Numbered from the stretch's first letter, positions 38,601 to 51,759 are shown. The stretch: 64,000 nucleotides of DNA from Tritrichomonas musculus (GCA_039105265.1 JAPFFF010000022.1:1-64000), one strand, 5' to 3'. Notes: generated by a model not told the origin, from the letters alone. Numbers and translations are program-made.

Positions 38601-41600
38601 GGATGGTTGAGGGCGGCATCGTCAATCAATTATATCGACAGATGCCGCCTTCAGCCAGGCCAGGATGGTTGAGGGCGGCATCATCAATCAATTATATCGA
38701 CAGATGCCGCCTTCAGCCAGGCCAGGATGGTTGAGGGCGGCATCATCAATCAATTATATCGACAGATGCCGCCTTCAGCCAGGCCAGGATGGTTGAGGGC
38801 GGCATCGTCAATTAATTATATCGACAGATGCCGCCTTCAGCCAGGCCAGGATGGTTGAGGGCGGCATCGTCAATTAATTATATCGACAGATGCCGCCTTC
38901 AGCCAGGCCAGGATGGTTGAGGGCGGCATCGTCAATCAATTATATCGACAGATGCCGCCTTCAGCCAGGCCAGGATGGTTGAGGGCGGCATCATCAATTA
39001 ATTATATCGACAGATGCCGCCTTCAGCCAGGCCAGGATGGTTGAGGGCGGCATCGTCAATCAATTATATCGACAGATGCCGCCTTCAGCCAGGCCAGGAT
39101 GGTTGAGGGCGGCATCGTCAATCAATTATATCGACAGATGCCGCCTTCAGCCAGGCCAGGATGGTTGAGGGCGGTATCATCAATTAATTATATCGACAGA
39201 TGCCGCCTTCAGCCAGGCCAGGATGGTTGAGGGCGGCATCGTCAATCAATTATATCGACAGATGCCGCCTTCAGCCAGGCCAGGATGGTTGAGGGCGGCA
39301 TCGTCAATCAATTATATCGACAGATGCCGCCTTCAGCCAGGCCAGGATGGTTGAGGGCGGTATCATCAATTAATTATATCGACAGATGCCGCCTTCAGCC
39401 AGGCCAGGATGGTTGAGGGCGGCATCATCAATCAATTATATCGACAGATGCCGCCTTCAGCCAGGCCAGGATGGTTGAGGGCGGCATCGTCAATTAATTA
39501 TATCGACAGATGCCGCCTTCAGCCAGGCCAGGATGGTTGAGGGCGGCATCATCAATCAATTATATCGACAGATGCCGCCTTCAGCCAGGCCAGGATGGTT
39601 GAGGGCGGCATCATCAATCAATTATATCGACAGATGCCGCCTTCAGCCAGGCCAGGATGGTTGAGGGCGGCATCGTCAATTAATTATATCGACAGATGCC
39701 GCCTTCAGCCAGGCCAGGATGGTTGAGGGCGGCATCGTCAATCAATTATATCGACAGATGCCGCCTTCAGCCAGGCCAGGATGGTTGAGGGCGGCATCGT
39801 CAATCAATTATATCGACAGATGCCGCCTTCAGCCAGGCCAGGATGGTTGAGGGCGGCATCGTCAATTAATTATATCGACAGATGCCGCCTTCAGCCAGGC
39901 CAGGATGGTTGAGGGCGGCATCGTCAATCAATTATATCGACAGATGCCGCCTTCAGCCAGGCCAGGATGGTTGATGGCGGCATCGTCAATTAATTATATC
40001 GACAGATGCCGCCTTCAGCCAGGCCAGGATGGTTGAGGGCGGCATCATCAATCAATTATATCGACAGATGCCGCCTTCAGCCAGGCCAGGATGGTTGAGG
40101 GCGGTATCATCAATCAATTATATCGACAGATGCCGCCTTCAGCCAGGCCAGGATGGTTGAGGGCGGCATCGTCAATCAATTATATCGACAGATGCCGCCT
40201 TCAGCCAGGCCAGGATGGTTGAGGGCGGCATCATCAATCAATTATATCGACAGATGCCGCCTTCAGCCAGGCCAGGATGGTTGAGGGCGGCATCGTCAAT
40301 CAATTATATCGACAGATGCCGCCTTCAGCCAGGCCAGGATGGTTGAGGGCGGTATCATCAATTAATTATATCGACAGATGCCGCCTTCAGCCAGGCCAGG
40401 ATGGTTGAGGGCGGCATCGTCAATCAATTATATCGACAGATGCCGCCTTCAGCCAGGCCAGGATGGTTGAGGGCGGTATCATCAATTAATTATATCGACA
40501 GATGCCGCCTTCAGCCAGGCCAGGATGGTTGAGGGCGGCATCGTCAATTAATTATATCGACAGATGCTGCCTTCAGCCAGGCCAGGATGGTTGAGGGCGG
40601 TATCATCAATTAATTATATCGACAGATGCCGCCTTCAGCCAGGCCAGGATGGTTGAGGGCGGCATCGTCAATCAATTATATCGACAGATGCCGCCTTCAG
40701 CCAGGCCAGGATGGTTGAGGGCGGCATCGTCAATCAATTATATCGACAGATGCCGCCTTCAGCCAGGCCAGGATGGTTGAGGGCGGCATCGTCAATCAAT
40801 TATATCGACAGATGCCGCCTTCAGCCAGGCCAGGATGGTTGAGGGCGGCATCGTCAATCAATTATATCGACAGATGCCGCCTTCAGCCAGGCCAGGATGG
40901 TTGAGGGCGGTATCATCAATTAATTATATCGACAGATGCCGCCTTCAGCCAGGCCAGGATGGTTGAGGGCGGCATCGTCAATCAATTATATCGACAGATG
41001 CCGCCTTCAGCCAGGCCAGGATGGTTGAGGGCGGCATCGTCAATTAATTATATCGACAGATGCCGCCTTCAGCCAGGCCAGGATGGTTGAGGGCGGCATC
41101 GTCAATTAATTATATCGACAGATGCCGCCTTCAGCCAGGCCAGGATGGTTGAGGGCGGCATCATCAATCAATTATATCGACAGATGCCGCCTTCAGCCAG
41201 GCCAGGATGGTTGAGGGCGGCATCGTCAATCAATTATATCGACAGATGCCGCCTTCAGCCAGGCCAGGATGGTTGAGGGCGGCATCGTCAATCAATTATA
41301 TCGACAGATGCCGCCTTCAGCCAGGCCAGGATGGTTGAGGGCGGTATCATCAATTAATTATATCGACAGATGCCGCCTTCAGCCAGGCCAGGATGGTTGA
41401 GGGCGGCATCGTCAATCAATTATATCGACAGATGCCGCCTTCAGCCAGGCCAGGATGGTTGAGGGCGGCATCGTCAATCAATTATATCGACAGATGCCGC
41501 CTTCAGCCAGGCCAGGATGGTTGAGGGCGGCATCATCAATCAATTATATCGACAGATGCCGCCTTCAGCCAGGCCAGGATGGTTGAGGGCGGCATCGTCA

Positions 41601-44600
41601 ATCAATTATATCGACAGATGCTGCCTTCAGCCAGGCCAGGATGGTTGAGGGCGGTATCATCAATTAATTATATCGACAGATGCCGCCTTCAGCCAGGCCA
41701 GGATGGTTGAGGGCGGCATCGTCAATCAATTATATCGACAGATGCCGCCTTCAGCCAGGCCAGGATGGTTGAGGGCGGCATCGTCAATCAATTATATCGA
41801 CAGATGCCGCCTTCAGCCAGGCCAGGATGGTTGAGGGCGGCATCGTCAATCAATTATATCGACAGATGCCGCCTTCAGCCAGGCCAGGATGGTTGAGGGC
41901 GGTATCATCAATTAATTATATCGACAGATGCCGCCTTCAGCCAGGCCAGGATGGTTGAGGGCGGCATCGTCAATCAATTATATCGACAGATGCCGCCTTC
42001 AGCCAGGCCAGGATGGTTGAGGGCGGCATCATCAATCAATTATATCGACAGATGCCGCCTTCAGCCAGGCCAGGATGGTTGAGGGCGGCATCATCAATCA
42101 ATTATATCGACAGATGCCGCCTTCAGCCAGGCCAGGATGGTTGAGGGCGGCATCGTCAATTAATTATATCGACAGATGCCGCCTTCAGCCAGGCCAGGAT
42201 GGTTGAGGGCGGCATCGTCAATTAATTATATCGACAGATGCCGCCTTCAGCCAGGCCAGGATGGTTGAGGGCGGCATCGTCAATCAATTATATCGACAGA
42301 TGCCGCCTTCAGCCAGGCCAGGATGGTTGAGGGCGGCATCATCAATTAATTATATCGACAGATGCCGCCTTCAGCCAGGCCAGGATGGTTGAGGGCGGCA
42401 TCGTCAATTAATTATATCGACAGATGCCGCCTTCAGCCAGGCCAGGATGGTTGAGGGCGGCATCGTCAATCAATTATATCGACAGATGCCGCCTTCAGCC
42501 AGGCCAGGATGGTTGAGGGCGGCATCGTCAATCAATTATATCGACAGATGCCGCCTTCAGCCAGGCCAGGATGGTTGAGGGCGGCATCATCAATCAATTA
42601 TATCGACAGATGCCGCCTTCAGCCAGGCCAGGATGGTTGAGGGCGGCATCGTCAATCAATTATATCGACAGATGCCGCCTTCAGCCAGGCCAGGATGGTT
42701 GAGGGCGGTATCATCAATTAATTATATCGACAGATGCCGCCTTCAGCCAGGCCAGGATGGTTGAGGGCGGCATCGTCAATCAATTATATCGACAGATGCC
42801 GCCTTCAGCCAGGCCAGGATGGTTGAGGGCGGTATCATCAATTAATTATATCGACAGATGCCGCCTTCAGCCAGGCCAGGATGGTTGAGGGCGGCATCGT
42901 CAATTAATTATATCGACAGATGCCGCCTTCAGCCAGGCCAGGATGGTTGAGGGCGGTATCATCAATTAATTATATCGACAGATGCCGCCTTCAGCCAGGC
43001 CAGGATGGTTGAGGGCGGCATCGTCAATCAATTATATCGACAGATGCCGCCTTCAGCCAGGCCAGGATGGTTGAGGGCGGCATCGTCAATCAATTATATC
43101 GACAGATGCCGCCTTCAGCCAGGCCAGGATGGTTGAGGGCGGTATCATCAATTAATTATATCGACAGATGCCGCCTTCAGCCAGGCCAGGATGGTTGAGG
43201 GCGGCATCGTCAATCAATTATATCGACAGATGCCGCCTTCAGCCAGGCCAGGATGGTTGAGGGCGGCATCGTCAATCAATTATATCGACAGATGCCGCCT
43301 TCAGCCAGGCCAGGATGGTTGAGGGCGGTATCATCAATTAATTATATCGACAGATGCCGCCTTCAGCCAGGCCAGGATGGTTGAGGGCGGCATCGTCAAT
43401 CAATTATATCGACAGATGCCGCCTTCAGCCAGGCCAGGATGGTTGAGGGCGGCATCGTCAATCAATTATATCGACAGATGCCGCCTTCAGCCAGGCCAGG
43501 ATGGTTGAGGGCGGCATCATCAATCAATTATATCGACAGATGCCGCCTTCAGCCAGGCCAGGATGGTTGAGGGCGGCATCATCAATCAATTATATCGACA
43601 GATGCCGCCTTCAGCCAGGCCAGGATGGTTGAGGGCGGCATCGTCAATTAATTATATCGACAGATGCCGCCTTCAGCCAGGCCAGGATGGTTGAGGGCGG
43701 CATCGTCAATTAATTATATCGACAGATGCCGCCTTCAGCCAGGCCAGGATGGTTGAGGGCGGCATCGTCAATCAATTATATCGACAGATGCCGCCTTCAG
43801 CCAGGCCAGGATGGTTGAGGGCGGCATCATCAATTAATTATATCGACAGATGCCGCCTTCAGCCAGGCCAGGATGGTTGAGGGCGGCATCGTCAATTAAT
43901 TATATCGACAGATGCCGCCTTCAGCCAGGCCAGGATGGTTGAGGGCGGCATCGTCAATCAATTATATCGACAGATGCCGCCTTCAGCCAGGCCAGGATGG
44001 TTGAGGGCGGCATCGTCAATTAATTATATCGACAGATGCCGCCTTCAGCCAGGCCAGGATGGTTGAGGGCGGCATCGTCAATTAATTATATCGACAGATG
44101 CCGCCTTCAGCCAGGCCAGGATGGTTGAGGGCGGCATCGTCAATCAATTATATCGACAGATGCCGCCTTCAGCCAGGCCAGGATGGTTGAGGGCGGCATC
44201 GTCAATCAATTATATCGACAGATGCCGCCTTCAGCCAGGCCAGGATGGTTGAGGGCGGCATCGTCAATTAATTATATCGACAGATGCCGCCTTCAGCCAG
44301 GCCAGGATGGTTGAGGGCGGCATCATCAATCAATTATATCGACAGATGCCGCCTTCAGCCAGGCCAGGATGGTTGAGGGCGGCATCGTCAATCAATTATA
44401 TCGACAGATGCCGCCTTCAGCCAGGCCAGGATGGTTGAGGGCGGCATCGTCAATCAATTATATCGACAGATGCCGCCTTCAACCAGGCCAGGATGGTTGA
44501 GGGCGGCATCGTCAATCAATTATATCGACAGATGCCGCCTTCAGCCAGGCCAGGATGGTTGAGGGCGGCATCGTCAATTAATTATATCGACAGATGCCGC

Positions 44601-47600
44601 CTTCAGCCAGGCCAGGATGGTTGAGGGCGGTATCATCAATTAATTATATCGACAGATGCCGCCTTCAGCCAGGCCAGGATGGTTGAGGGCGGTATCATCA
44701 ATCAATTATATCGACAGATGCCGCCTTCAGCCAGGCCAGGATGGTTGAGGGCGGCATCGTCAATTAATTATATCGACAGATGCCGCCTTCAGCCAGGCCA
44801 GGATGGTTGAGGGCGGCATCATCAATTAATTATATCGACAGATGCCGCCTTCAGCCAGGCCAGGATGGTTGAGGGCGGTATCATCAATTAATTATATCGA
44901 CAGATGCCGCCTTCAGCCAGGCCAGGATGGTTGAGGGCGGTATCATCAATCAATTATATCGACAGATGCCGCCTTCAGCCAGGCCAGGATGGTTGAGGGC
45001 GGCATCGTCAATTAATTATATCGACAGATGCCGCCTTCAGCCAGGCCAGGATGGTTGAGGGCGGCATCGTCAATCAATTATATCGACAGATGCCGCCTTC
45101 AGCCAGGCCAGGATGGTTGAGGGCGGCATCGTCAATTAATTATATCGACAGATGCTGCCTTCAGCCAGGCCAGGATGGTTGAGGGCGGCATCGTCAATTA
45201 ATTATATCGACAGATGCCGCCTTCAGCCAGGCCAGGATGGTTGAGGGCGGCATCGTCAATCAATTATATCGACAGATGCCGCCTTCAGCCAGGCCAGGAT
45301 GGTTGAGGGCGGTATCATCAATTAATTATATCGACAGATGCCGCCTTCAGCCAGGCCAGGATGGTTGAGGGCGGTATCATCAATCAATTATATCGACAGA
45401 TGCCGCCTTCAGCCAGGCCAGGATGGTTGAGGGCGGCATCGTCAATCAATTATATCGACAGATGCCGCCTTCAGCCAGGCCAGGATGGTTGAGGGCGGCA
45501 TCGTCAATCAATTATATCGACAGATGCTGCCTTCAGCCAGGCCAGGATGGTTGAGGGCAGCATCGTCAATTAATTATATCGACGGATGCCGCCTTCAGCC
45601 AGGCCAGGATGGTTGAGGGCGGCATCATCAATTAATTATATCGACAGATGCCGCCTTCAGCCAGGCCAGGATGGTTGAGGGCGGCATCGTCAATCAATTA
45701 TATCGACAGATGCCGCCTTCAGCCAGGCCAGGATGGTTGAGGGCGGTATCATCAATTAATTATATCGACAGATGCCGCCTTCAGCCAGGCCAGGATGGTT
45801 GAGGGCGGCATCGTCAATCAATTATATCGACAGATGCCGCCTTCAGCCAGGCCAGGATGGTTGAGGGCGGTATCATCAATTAATTATATCGACAGATGCC
45901 GCCTTCAGCCAGGCCAGGATGGTTGAGGGCGGTATCATCAATTAATTATATCGACAGATGCCGCCTTCAGCCAGGCCAGGATGGTTGAGGGCGGTATCAT
46001 CAATTAATTATATCGACAGATGCCGCCTTCAGCCAGGCCAGGATGGTTGAGGGCGGCATCGTCAATTAATTATATCGACAGATGCCGCCTTCAGCCAGGC
46101 CAGGATGGTTGAGGGCGGCATCATCAATTAATTATATCGACAGATGCCGCCTTCAGCCAGGCCAGGATGGTTGAGGGCGGTATCATCAATTAATTATATC
46201 GACAGATGCCGCCTTCAGCCAGGCCAGGATGGTTGAGGGCGGCATCATCAATTAATTATATCGACAGATGCCGCCTTCAGCCAGGCCAGGATGGTTGAGG
46301 GCGGTATCATCAATCAATTATATCGACAGATGCCGCCTTCAGCCAGGCCAGGATGGTTGAGGGCGGCATCGTCAATTAATTATATCGACAGATGCCGCCT
46401 TCAGCCAGGCCAGGATGGTTGAGGGCGGCATCATCAATTAATTATATCGACAGATGCCGCCTTCAGCCAGGCCAGGATGGTTGAGGGCGGTATCATCAAT
46501 TAATTATATCGACAGATGCCGCCTTCAGCCAGGCCAGGATGGTTGAGGGCGGTATCATCAATTAATTATATCGACAGATGCCGCCTTCAGCCAGGCCAGG
46601 ATGGTTGAGGGCGGCATCGTCAATTAATTATATCGACAGATGCCGCCTTCAGCCAGGCCAGGATGGTTGAGGGCGGCATCGTCAATCAATTATATCGACA
46701 GATGCCGCCTTCAGCCAGGCCAGGATGGTTGAGGGCGGCATCGTCAATCAATTATATCGACAGATGCCGCCTTCAGCCAGGCCAGGATGGTTGAGGGCGG
46801 CATCGTCAATTAATTATATCGACAGATGCCGCCTTCAGCCAGGCCAGGATGGTTGAGGGCGGTATCATCAATTAATTATATCGACAGATGCCGCCTTCAG
46901 CCAGGCCAGGATGGTTGAGGGCGGTATCATCAATTAATTATATCGACAGATGCCGCCTTCAGCCAGGCCAGGATGGTTGAGGGCGGCATCGTCAATTAAT
47001 TATATCGACAGATGCCGCCTTCAGCCAGGCCAGGATGGTTGAGGGCGGCATCGTCAATCAATTATATCGACAGATGCCGCCTTCAGCCAGGCCAGGATGG
47101 TTGAGGGCGGCATCGTCAATCAATTATATCGACAGATGCCGCCTTCAGCCAGGCCAGGATGGTTGAGGGCGGCATCGTCAATTAATTATATCGACAGATG
47201 CCGCCTTCAGCCAGGCCAGGATGGTTGAGGGCGGCATCGTCAATCAATTATATCGACAGATGCCGCCTTCAGCCAGGCCAGGATGGTTGAGGGCGGTATC
47301 ATCAATTAATTATATCGACAGATGCCGCCTTCAGCCAGGCCAGGATGGTTGAGGGCGGCATCGTCAATCAATTATATCGACAGATGCCGCCTTCAGCCAG
47401 GCCAGGATGGTTGAGGGCGGCATCGTCAATCAATTATATCGACAGATGCCGCCTTCAGCCAGGCCAGGATGGTTGAGGGCGGCATTGTCAATCAATTATA
47501 TCGACAGATGCCGCCTTCAGCCAGGCCAGGATGGTTGAGGGCGGCATCATCAATCAATTATATCGACAGATGCCGCCTTCAGCCAGGCCAGGATGGTTGA

Positions 47601-48094
47601 GGGCGGCATCGTCAATCAATTATATCGACAGATGCCGCCTTCAGCCAGGCCAGGATGGTTGAGGGCGGCATCGTCAATCAATTATATCGACAGATGCCGC
47701 CTTCAGCCAGGCCAGGATGGTTGAGGGCGGCATCGTCAATTAATTATATCGACAGATGCCGCCTTCAGCCAGGCCAGGATGGTTGATGGCGGCATCATCA
47801 ATCAATTATATCGACAGATGCCGCCTTCAGCCAGGCCAGGATGGTTGAGGGCGGCATCGTCAATTAATTATATCGACAGATGCCGCCTTCAGCCAGGCCA
47901 GGATGGTTGAGGGCGGCATCGTCAATCAATTATATCGACAGATGCCGCCTTCAGCCAGGCCAGGATGGTTGAGGGCGGCATCGTCAATCAATTATATCGA
48001 CAGATGCCGCCTTCAGCCAGGCCAGGATGGTTGAGGGCGGTATCATCAATTAATTATATCGACAGATGCCGCCTTCAGCCAGGCCAGGATGGTT
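35657..48094. repeat. 62-bp satellite array 3 (about 200.6 units)
   Basis: Same satellite and orientation as arrays 1 and 2. Its opening units match those of array 2. The stretch about 43.3-46.0 kb matches array 1 at about 17.4-20.2 kb, including the rare TTCAACC (44,479 against 18,549) and GACGGATG (45,581 against 19,713) units. The two offsets differ by exactly one 62-bp unit. Its last units, from about 47.46 kb, resemble array 1 at about 3.30-3.90 kb (both start with the rare CATTGTC unit). It ends at the same GGTT/ATGCATCC junction as the other arrays. Confidence 0.97.
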
Positions 48095-48475
48095 ATGCAT
48101 CCACCGAAAGAGAACTTTGAGATATTAATTAATCAAATATATTTCTAATATTGAAGACAATATGGTTATAATTAAATTTTATATTTTTATTTTCTGTGAT
48201 ATTTATTCATTATTTATTTGTTTGTTTCACCGCTTTTTATTATTATTGTTTTCATCATTTATTTGTTTTATTAAAATAGAATTTTTTTATAAACGGCGGA
48301 GCAAGTTTCTTGTATAATATTATAATAAATATATATTATGTTTATATCTATTTATATCGCTATATTTATAATTTTTATTAAAACTTAGTTTTTTTTGAAA
48401 TTCTAAAAATTCAAATAAATATAAAATAATTTTTATTTTGATTATCTTTTCTTTTTAAATTTAAATTGAAATATC
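48095..48475. repeat. Left flank of the whole transposon, copy 3, with target duplication
   Basis: Same 381-bp segment as before copies 1 and 2. Its last eight bases, GAAATATC (48,468-48,475), recur directly after the far end of the transposon at 57,362-57,369, forming the target-site duplication. No gene is visible. Confidence 0.8.
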
Positions 48476-49468
48476 GGGAATTATTTATGTGCACCCAAAA
48501 TGCACCCCGGCCAAATAGGTATTCAAAAAATGCACCCCAAATCGGTTTTGCACCCAAATTTTATTATTGAACCTATTTTGCACCCAAATAAACTAAATAA
48601 AAAGTGGCTTTCTTATACAAAATTTTTCTATCTTCATTTCTAACTTTTTTGGCTCAAAATCCTTTATAAAGTATTTTATTTCTGGTAATTTGCTTTGTTT
48701 ACCGTGGAATCGATTGTTCTGTCTCTTTTTCATCCTTTTTTTTGCAAATATTCAAATATTATATAATTTTCATAATAATTCAATTTATTGGTTTAAAATG
48801 ATTGTTTATAATATACTTAATTATTCTGTCATATGAAAATTTAGAAGCTAGCTGAGAGTAAAAAAATATTTGTGTTTTAAAATTGTTATAATCTACCTCA
48901 GAATATATTGAAAGAATAAAAAAAAATCCATATTTTGAATACTCTGATTTGAATGCTCTCACAAAAATATAAAATTTGATATAAATATTAATTTTAAACG
49001 GATATTTAAGATTTTAAAACGATTTTCTTAAAGAACAAAGTGAGATTAATATCAAGCAAAGATGCAGAATGAGGCTTGATATTATAAATTTATTTTAGTA
49101 TAATAATTTTTTTGTTTTTTCAATTTTTTTTTTATATAATTTAAAACGATCAACTAAAAAATACTCAAAAAATAAAAAGATCAATTAAATTATTAATAAA
49201 TCATTATGTAGATATAAATTGTTATAACCTTTTTTTTGTTTTTTCAATTTTTTTTTATATAATTTAAAACGATCAACTAAAAAATACTCAAAAAATAAAA
49301 AGATCAATTAAATTATTAATAAATCATTATGTAGATATAAATTGTTATAACCTTTTTTTTGTTTTTTCAATTTTTTTTTATATAATTTAAAACGATCAAC
49401 TAAAAAATACTCAAAAAATAAAAAGATCAATTAAATTATTAATAAATAATTATTTAGATGTCGAATAT
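48476..49468. repeat. Left terminal inverted repeat of the whole transposon
   Basis: Reverse-complementary to 56,246-57,361. After 15 weakly matching end bases, the pairing starts at GCACCC (48,491) opposite GGGTGC (57,341-57,346) and appears identical apart from tandem-unit number. GCACCC motifs start at 48,491, 48,502, 48,532, 48,550 and 48,580. Two pairs are 30 bp apart, about three helical turns, a plausible layout for transposase binding. Three tandem units occupy 49,114-49,462. Confidence 0.88.
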
Positions 49469-49899
49469 AATAACTATTTATTTTTTTCCTTCAAAAATTC
49501 AGACAATCATCAAAAACAAAAAAAAAAAAGTGAAATTAAGGAAAATGATTTATTCACAAAGAAGTACAATCAGAATTATTATTAAAAATTTATTTCAGAT
49601 TCATCAATTCTTTTTTTTTCTATAAAATATCAAACAATCTCGATAAAAAAGTGAACTTATTTAAAATGTTATACAAAATAAGAAATGTACTAAAAATAGT
49701 TATTAGAAATTGATATAAATCGTATAAAATCTTTCATCCTTAAAAAATTATTGAAATCTTCATTAAAAAAAAGTGAGCTTAATTAAAATGTAGATAATAA
49801 CGAACTTTCAAAATTGTATAAATGTTAATAAAATAGTAAAGTTTTTTAAAAAAAAAGAGAAAAAAAAAAAAAAAAAGATATTTTGAAAAATTGAGAATT

Positions 49900-51759
49900 C
49901 TAAATCTTATTCATATTGTTATTAAACCAACTACGAACCTGAGTTTTTGTTATGTTTGGTGAAATTTCTTGTATTTTGGTAAATGTTTCTGATAATATTC
50001 TTTTTCTTTCTGTCGATCGTCCTGGAGCATTTCTGTAATTGATTAAGTTTTCTTGTAGTATTTGTTGAGCTTCTGTAGGTATTGTTTTGATGTGAACCTT
50101 TGGTATTGAATAGGCTTCGTTAACTAGTCTTATTTCTTGCGCATTTTCCAGTTCGTTTATTTCTTCTATAATAGTTTTGTCATCTGTATCGTCTTCTTCT
50201 ACTATATCTGTTATTTCATTTTTGTCATCATCAAATAAAAGTTCATTATTTAATCTTTGATCATATTTTTCTATACTTGTATCTGAATTTGTATTTTTTT
50301 TTTGTTTGTACCCAGCTCTTCGTAAGTCTGTTATAAAATTTTTAAAAATTTGTATAAATGTATCTTCGTCAATTCTTTTTATTTCTGTGTCATCTATTTC
50401 TTTCAATTCGTATCTGAGATGATCTTCTTCTTCGATTTGTTGTATTATTTCTTCGAAATTTGCTAATGTAGGATGATGTCCAATTCGATCTTTCAATTTT
50501 GCATTATGACTTTCGGCTACGTTATTTGTAATAATATCTTTATTAATTTTATTATAAACATTCCAATCATTGAACCTATATTTATTTTTAAAATTATACT
50601 CAAAATAAAGTGAAAATTGATCTGTGATTTCCCATTGAGATAATACTTTGATAACTGTATTTAATAACCTTTCTGAAATAAATGGTAGTAAATAACTGAT
50701 ATTCTTTAACTTATCTAAAAATTCAAATTTCTGATATTTATCGAAATACCTTCTCATTATTTGTGAAAAATGAAAATAACAGTACTGAAAAATATGAGTT
50801 TCATTCATTAAAATTTTTTTGACAGCATTTGATTCTCCAAGTTCGAAATCTGTAATAAAAGTAGCTCCATTTTGAAATCCTTTTTTAATTGAATTTATAA
50901 ACATCAAAAAAGCAAGTTCATAAGTCTTTTTTTCTTTGTTTGGTAATAAAAAATGAGCCAATGGAATATTCATGTGTTCAGTTCGTCCTAAAAGCACCAA
51001 AACCTGTTCAAATCCATCTGGAGTAACATCGAAAGTTCCATCGATAAAAATAAATGAGGATTTTTGAATTAATGACTGTTGAAATTTTGAACTATAACAA
51101 ATAAATAAATTCTTTCCAACCGGAAAATTTGAACAACGGAATTTAAAAAGTTCGAAATCCGTTTTACGATTTGTTTGTCTTATCTTTCCAAAATCAGTAC
51201 CATTTATTTTGTTATCTCTATTTAATTTTGACCATTGATTATAAACAATTCTTTGAGAAATTGGTATTTTACTCTCTTCTTCATTGTTTTCACTGTTTAT
51301 TTTTTTTGTCAATTGTGTTATTATTTGGCTTTGGGTTGGTCGAGGCATTTGAGAGTAATAAATTTCATCTATTTTGCTTTTGAGTTCAGAATCTTTTATA
51401 AACTTATTTGTTGTTCCTATTTCTTTTATACAATTATGTTGAACATTCATTTGTATAATTTGTCCAAGCTTAACTTCTTCTTCATTCTCTGTTTTTTTTA
51501 CAACTTCAAAGGAAACTAAAATATATGCAGGACACCTTTCTTCGATTTTTTTATGCCTATTATAACCATTCTCGCAAACATATTTGAAATGTTGTGTTTT
51601 TTTTAAATATTTAACATATTTGTAATTGTATTGATTGAAATTGAGAATAAATGGTGCACCATTTGGCCTAAATGAAGTATTTTGTTGAAGCTTTTCTATG
51701 ATATTCATTTTGTTAAAAATTAAACGTTTTTGTGTCAATTTTTTGAATTGGATATTCAT
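49900..51759 (-). CDS. MULE transposase with FLYWCH-like N-terminus and homeodomain-like C-terminus (copy 3, in the whole element)
   Basis: 619 residues, ATG to TAG. Seen in the protein: residues 55-110 carry C62, C76, H108 and C110 spaced as in FLYWCH zinc fingers, the usual N-terminal DNA-binding module of many MULE transposases. Residues about 230-420 form the RNase-H-fold core, with D240 in FIDGTFDVTP, D304 in ITDFELGES, the CYFHF motif (C327, H330) and E416 in TNNVAESHNAKL. These match the DDE triad and the C/H motif known for the family. Residues 505-540 are strongly acidic. Residues about 560-619 are basic and end TKTQVRSWFNNNMNKI, which has homeodomain W48, F49 and N51 equivalents (W611, F612, N614) but Met where Arg53 is usual. 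Expected role: binding and cleaving the terminal repeats. It lies 431 bp from the left terminal repeat and is read toward it. This copy has both ends in cis. Confidence 0.92.
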   Translation of the reverse strand: MNIQFKKLTQKRLIFNKMNIIEKLQQNTSFRPNGAPFILNFNQYNYKYVKYLKKTQHFKYVCENGYNRHKKIEERCPAYILVSFEVVKKTENEEEVKLGQIIQMNVQHNCIKEIGTTNKFIKDSELKSKIDEIYYSQMPRPTQSQIITQLTKKINSENNEEESKIPISQRIVYNQWSKLNRDNKINGTDFGKIRQTNRKTDFELFKFRCSNFPVGKNLFICYSSKFQQSLIQKSSFIFIDGTFDVTPDGFEQVLVLLGRTEHMNIPLAHFLLPNKEKKTYELAFLMFINSIKKGFQNGATFITDFELGESNAVKKILMNETHIFQYCYFHFSQIMRRYFDKYQKFEFLDKLKNISYLLPFISERLLNTVIKVLSQWEITDQFSLYFEYNFKNKYRFNDWNVYNKINKDIITNNVAESHNAKLKDRIGHHPTLANFEEIIQQIEEEDHLRYELKEIDDTEIKRIDEDTFIQIFKNFITDLRRAGYKQKKNTNSDTSIEKYDQRLNNELLFDDDKNEITDIVEEDDTDDKTIIEEINELENAQEIRLVNEAYSIPKVHIKTIPTEAQQILQENLINYRNAPGRSTERKRILSETFTKIQEISPNITKTQVRSWFNNNMNKI

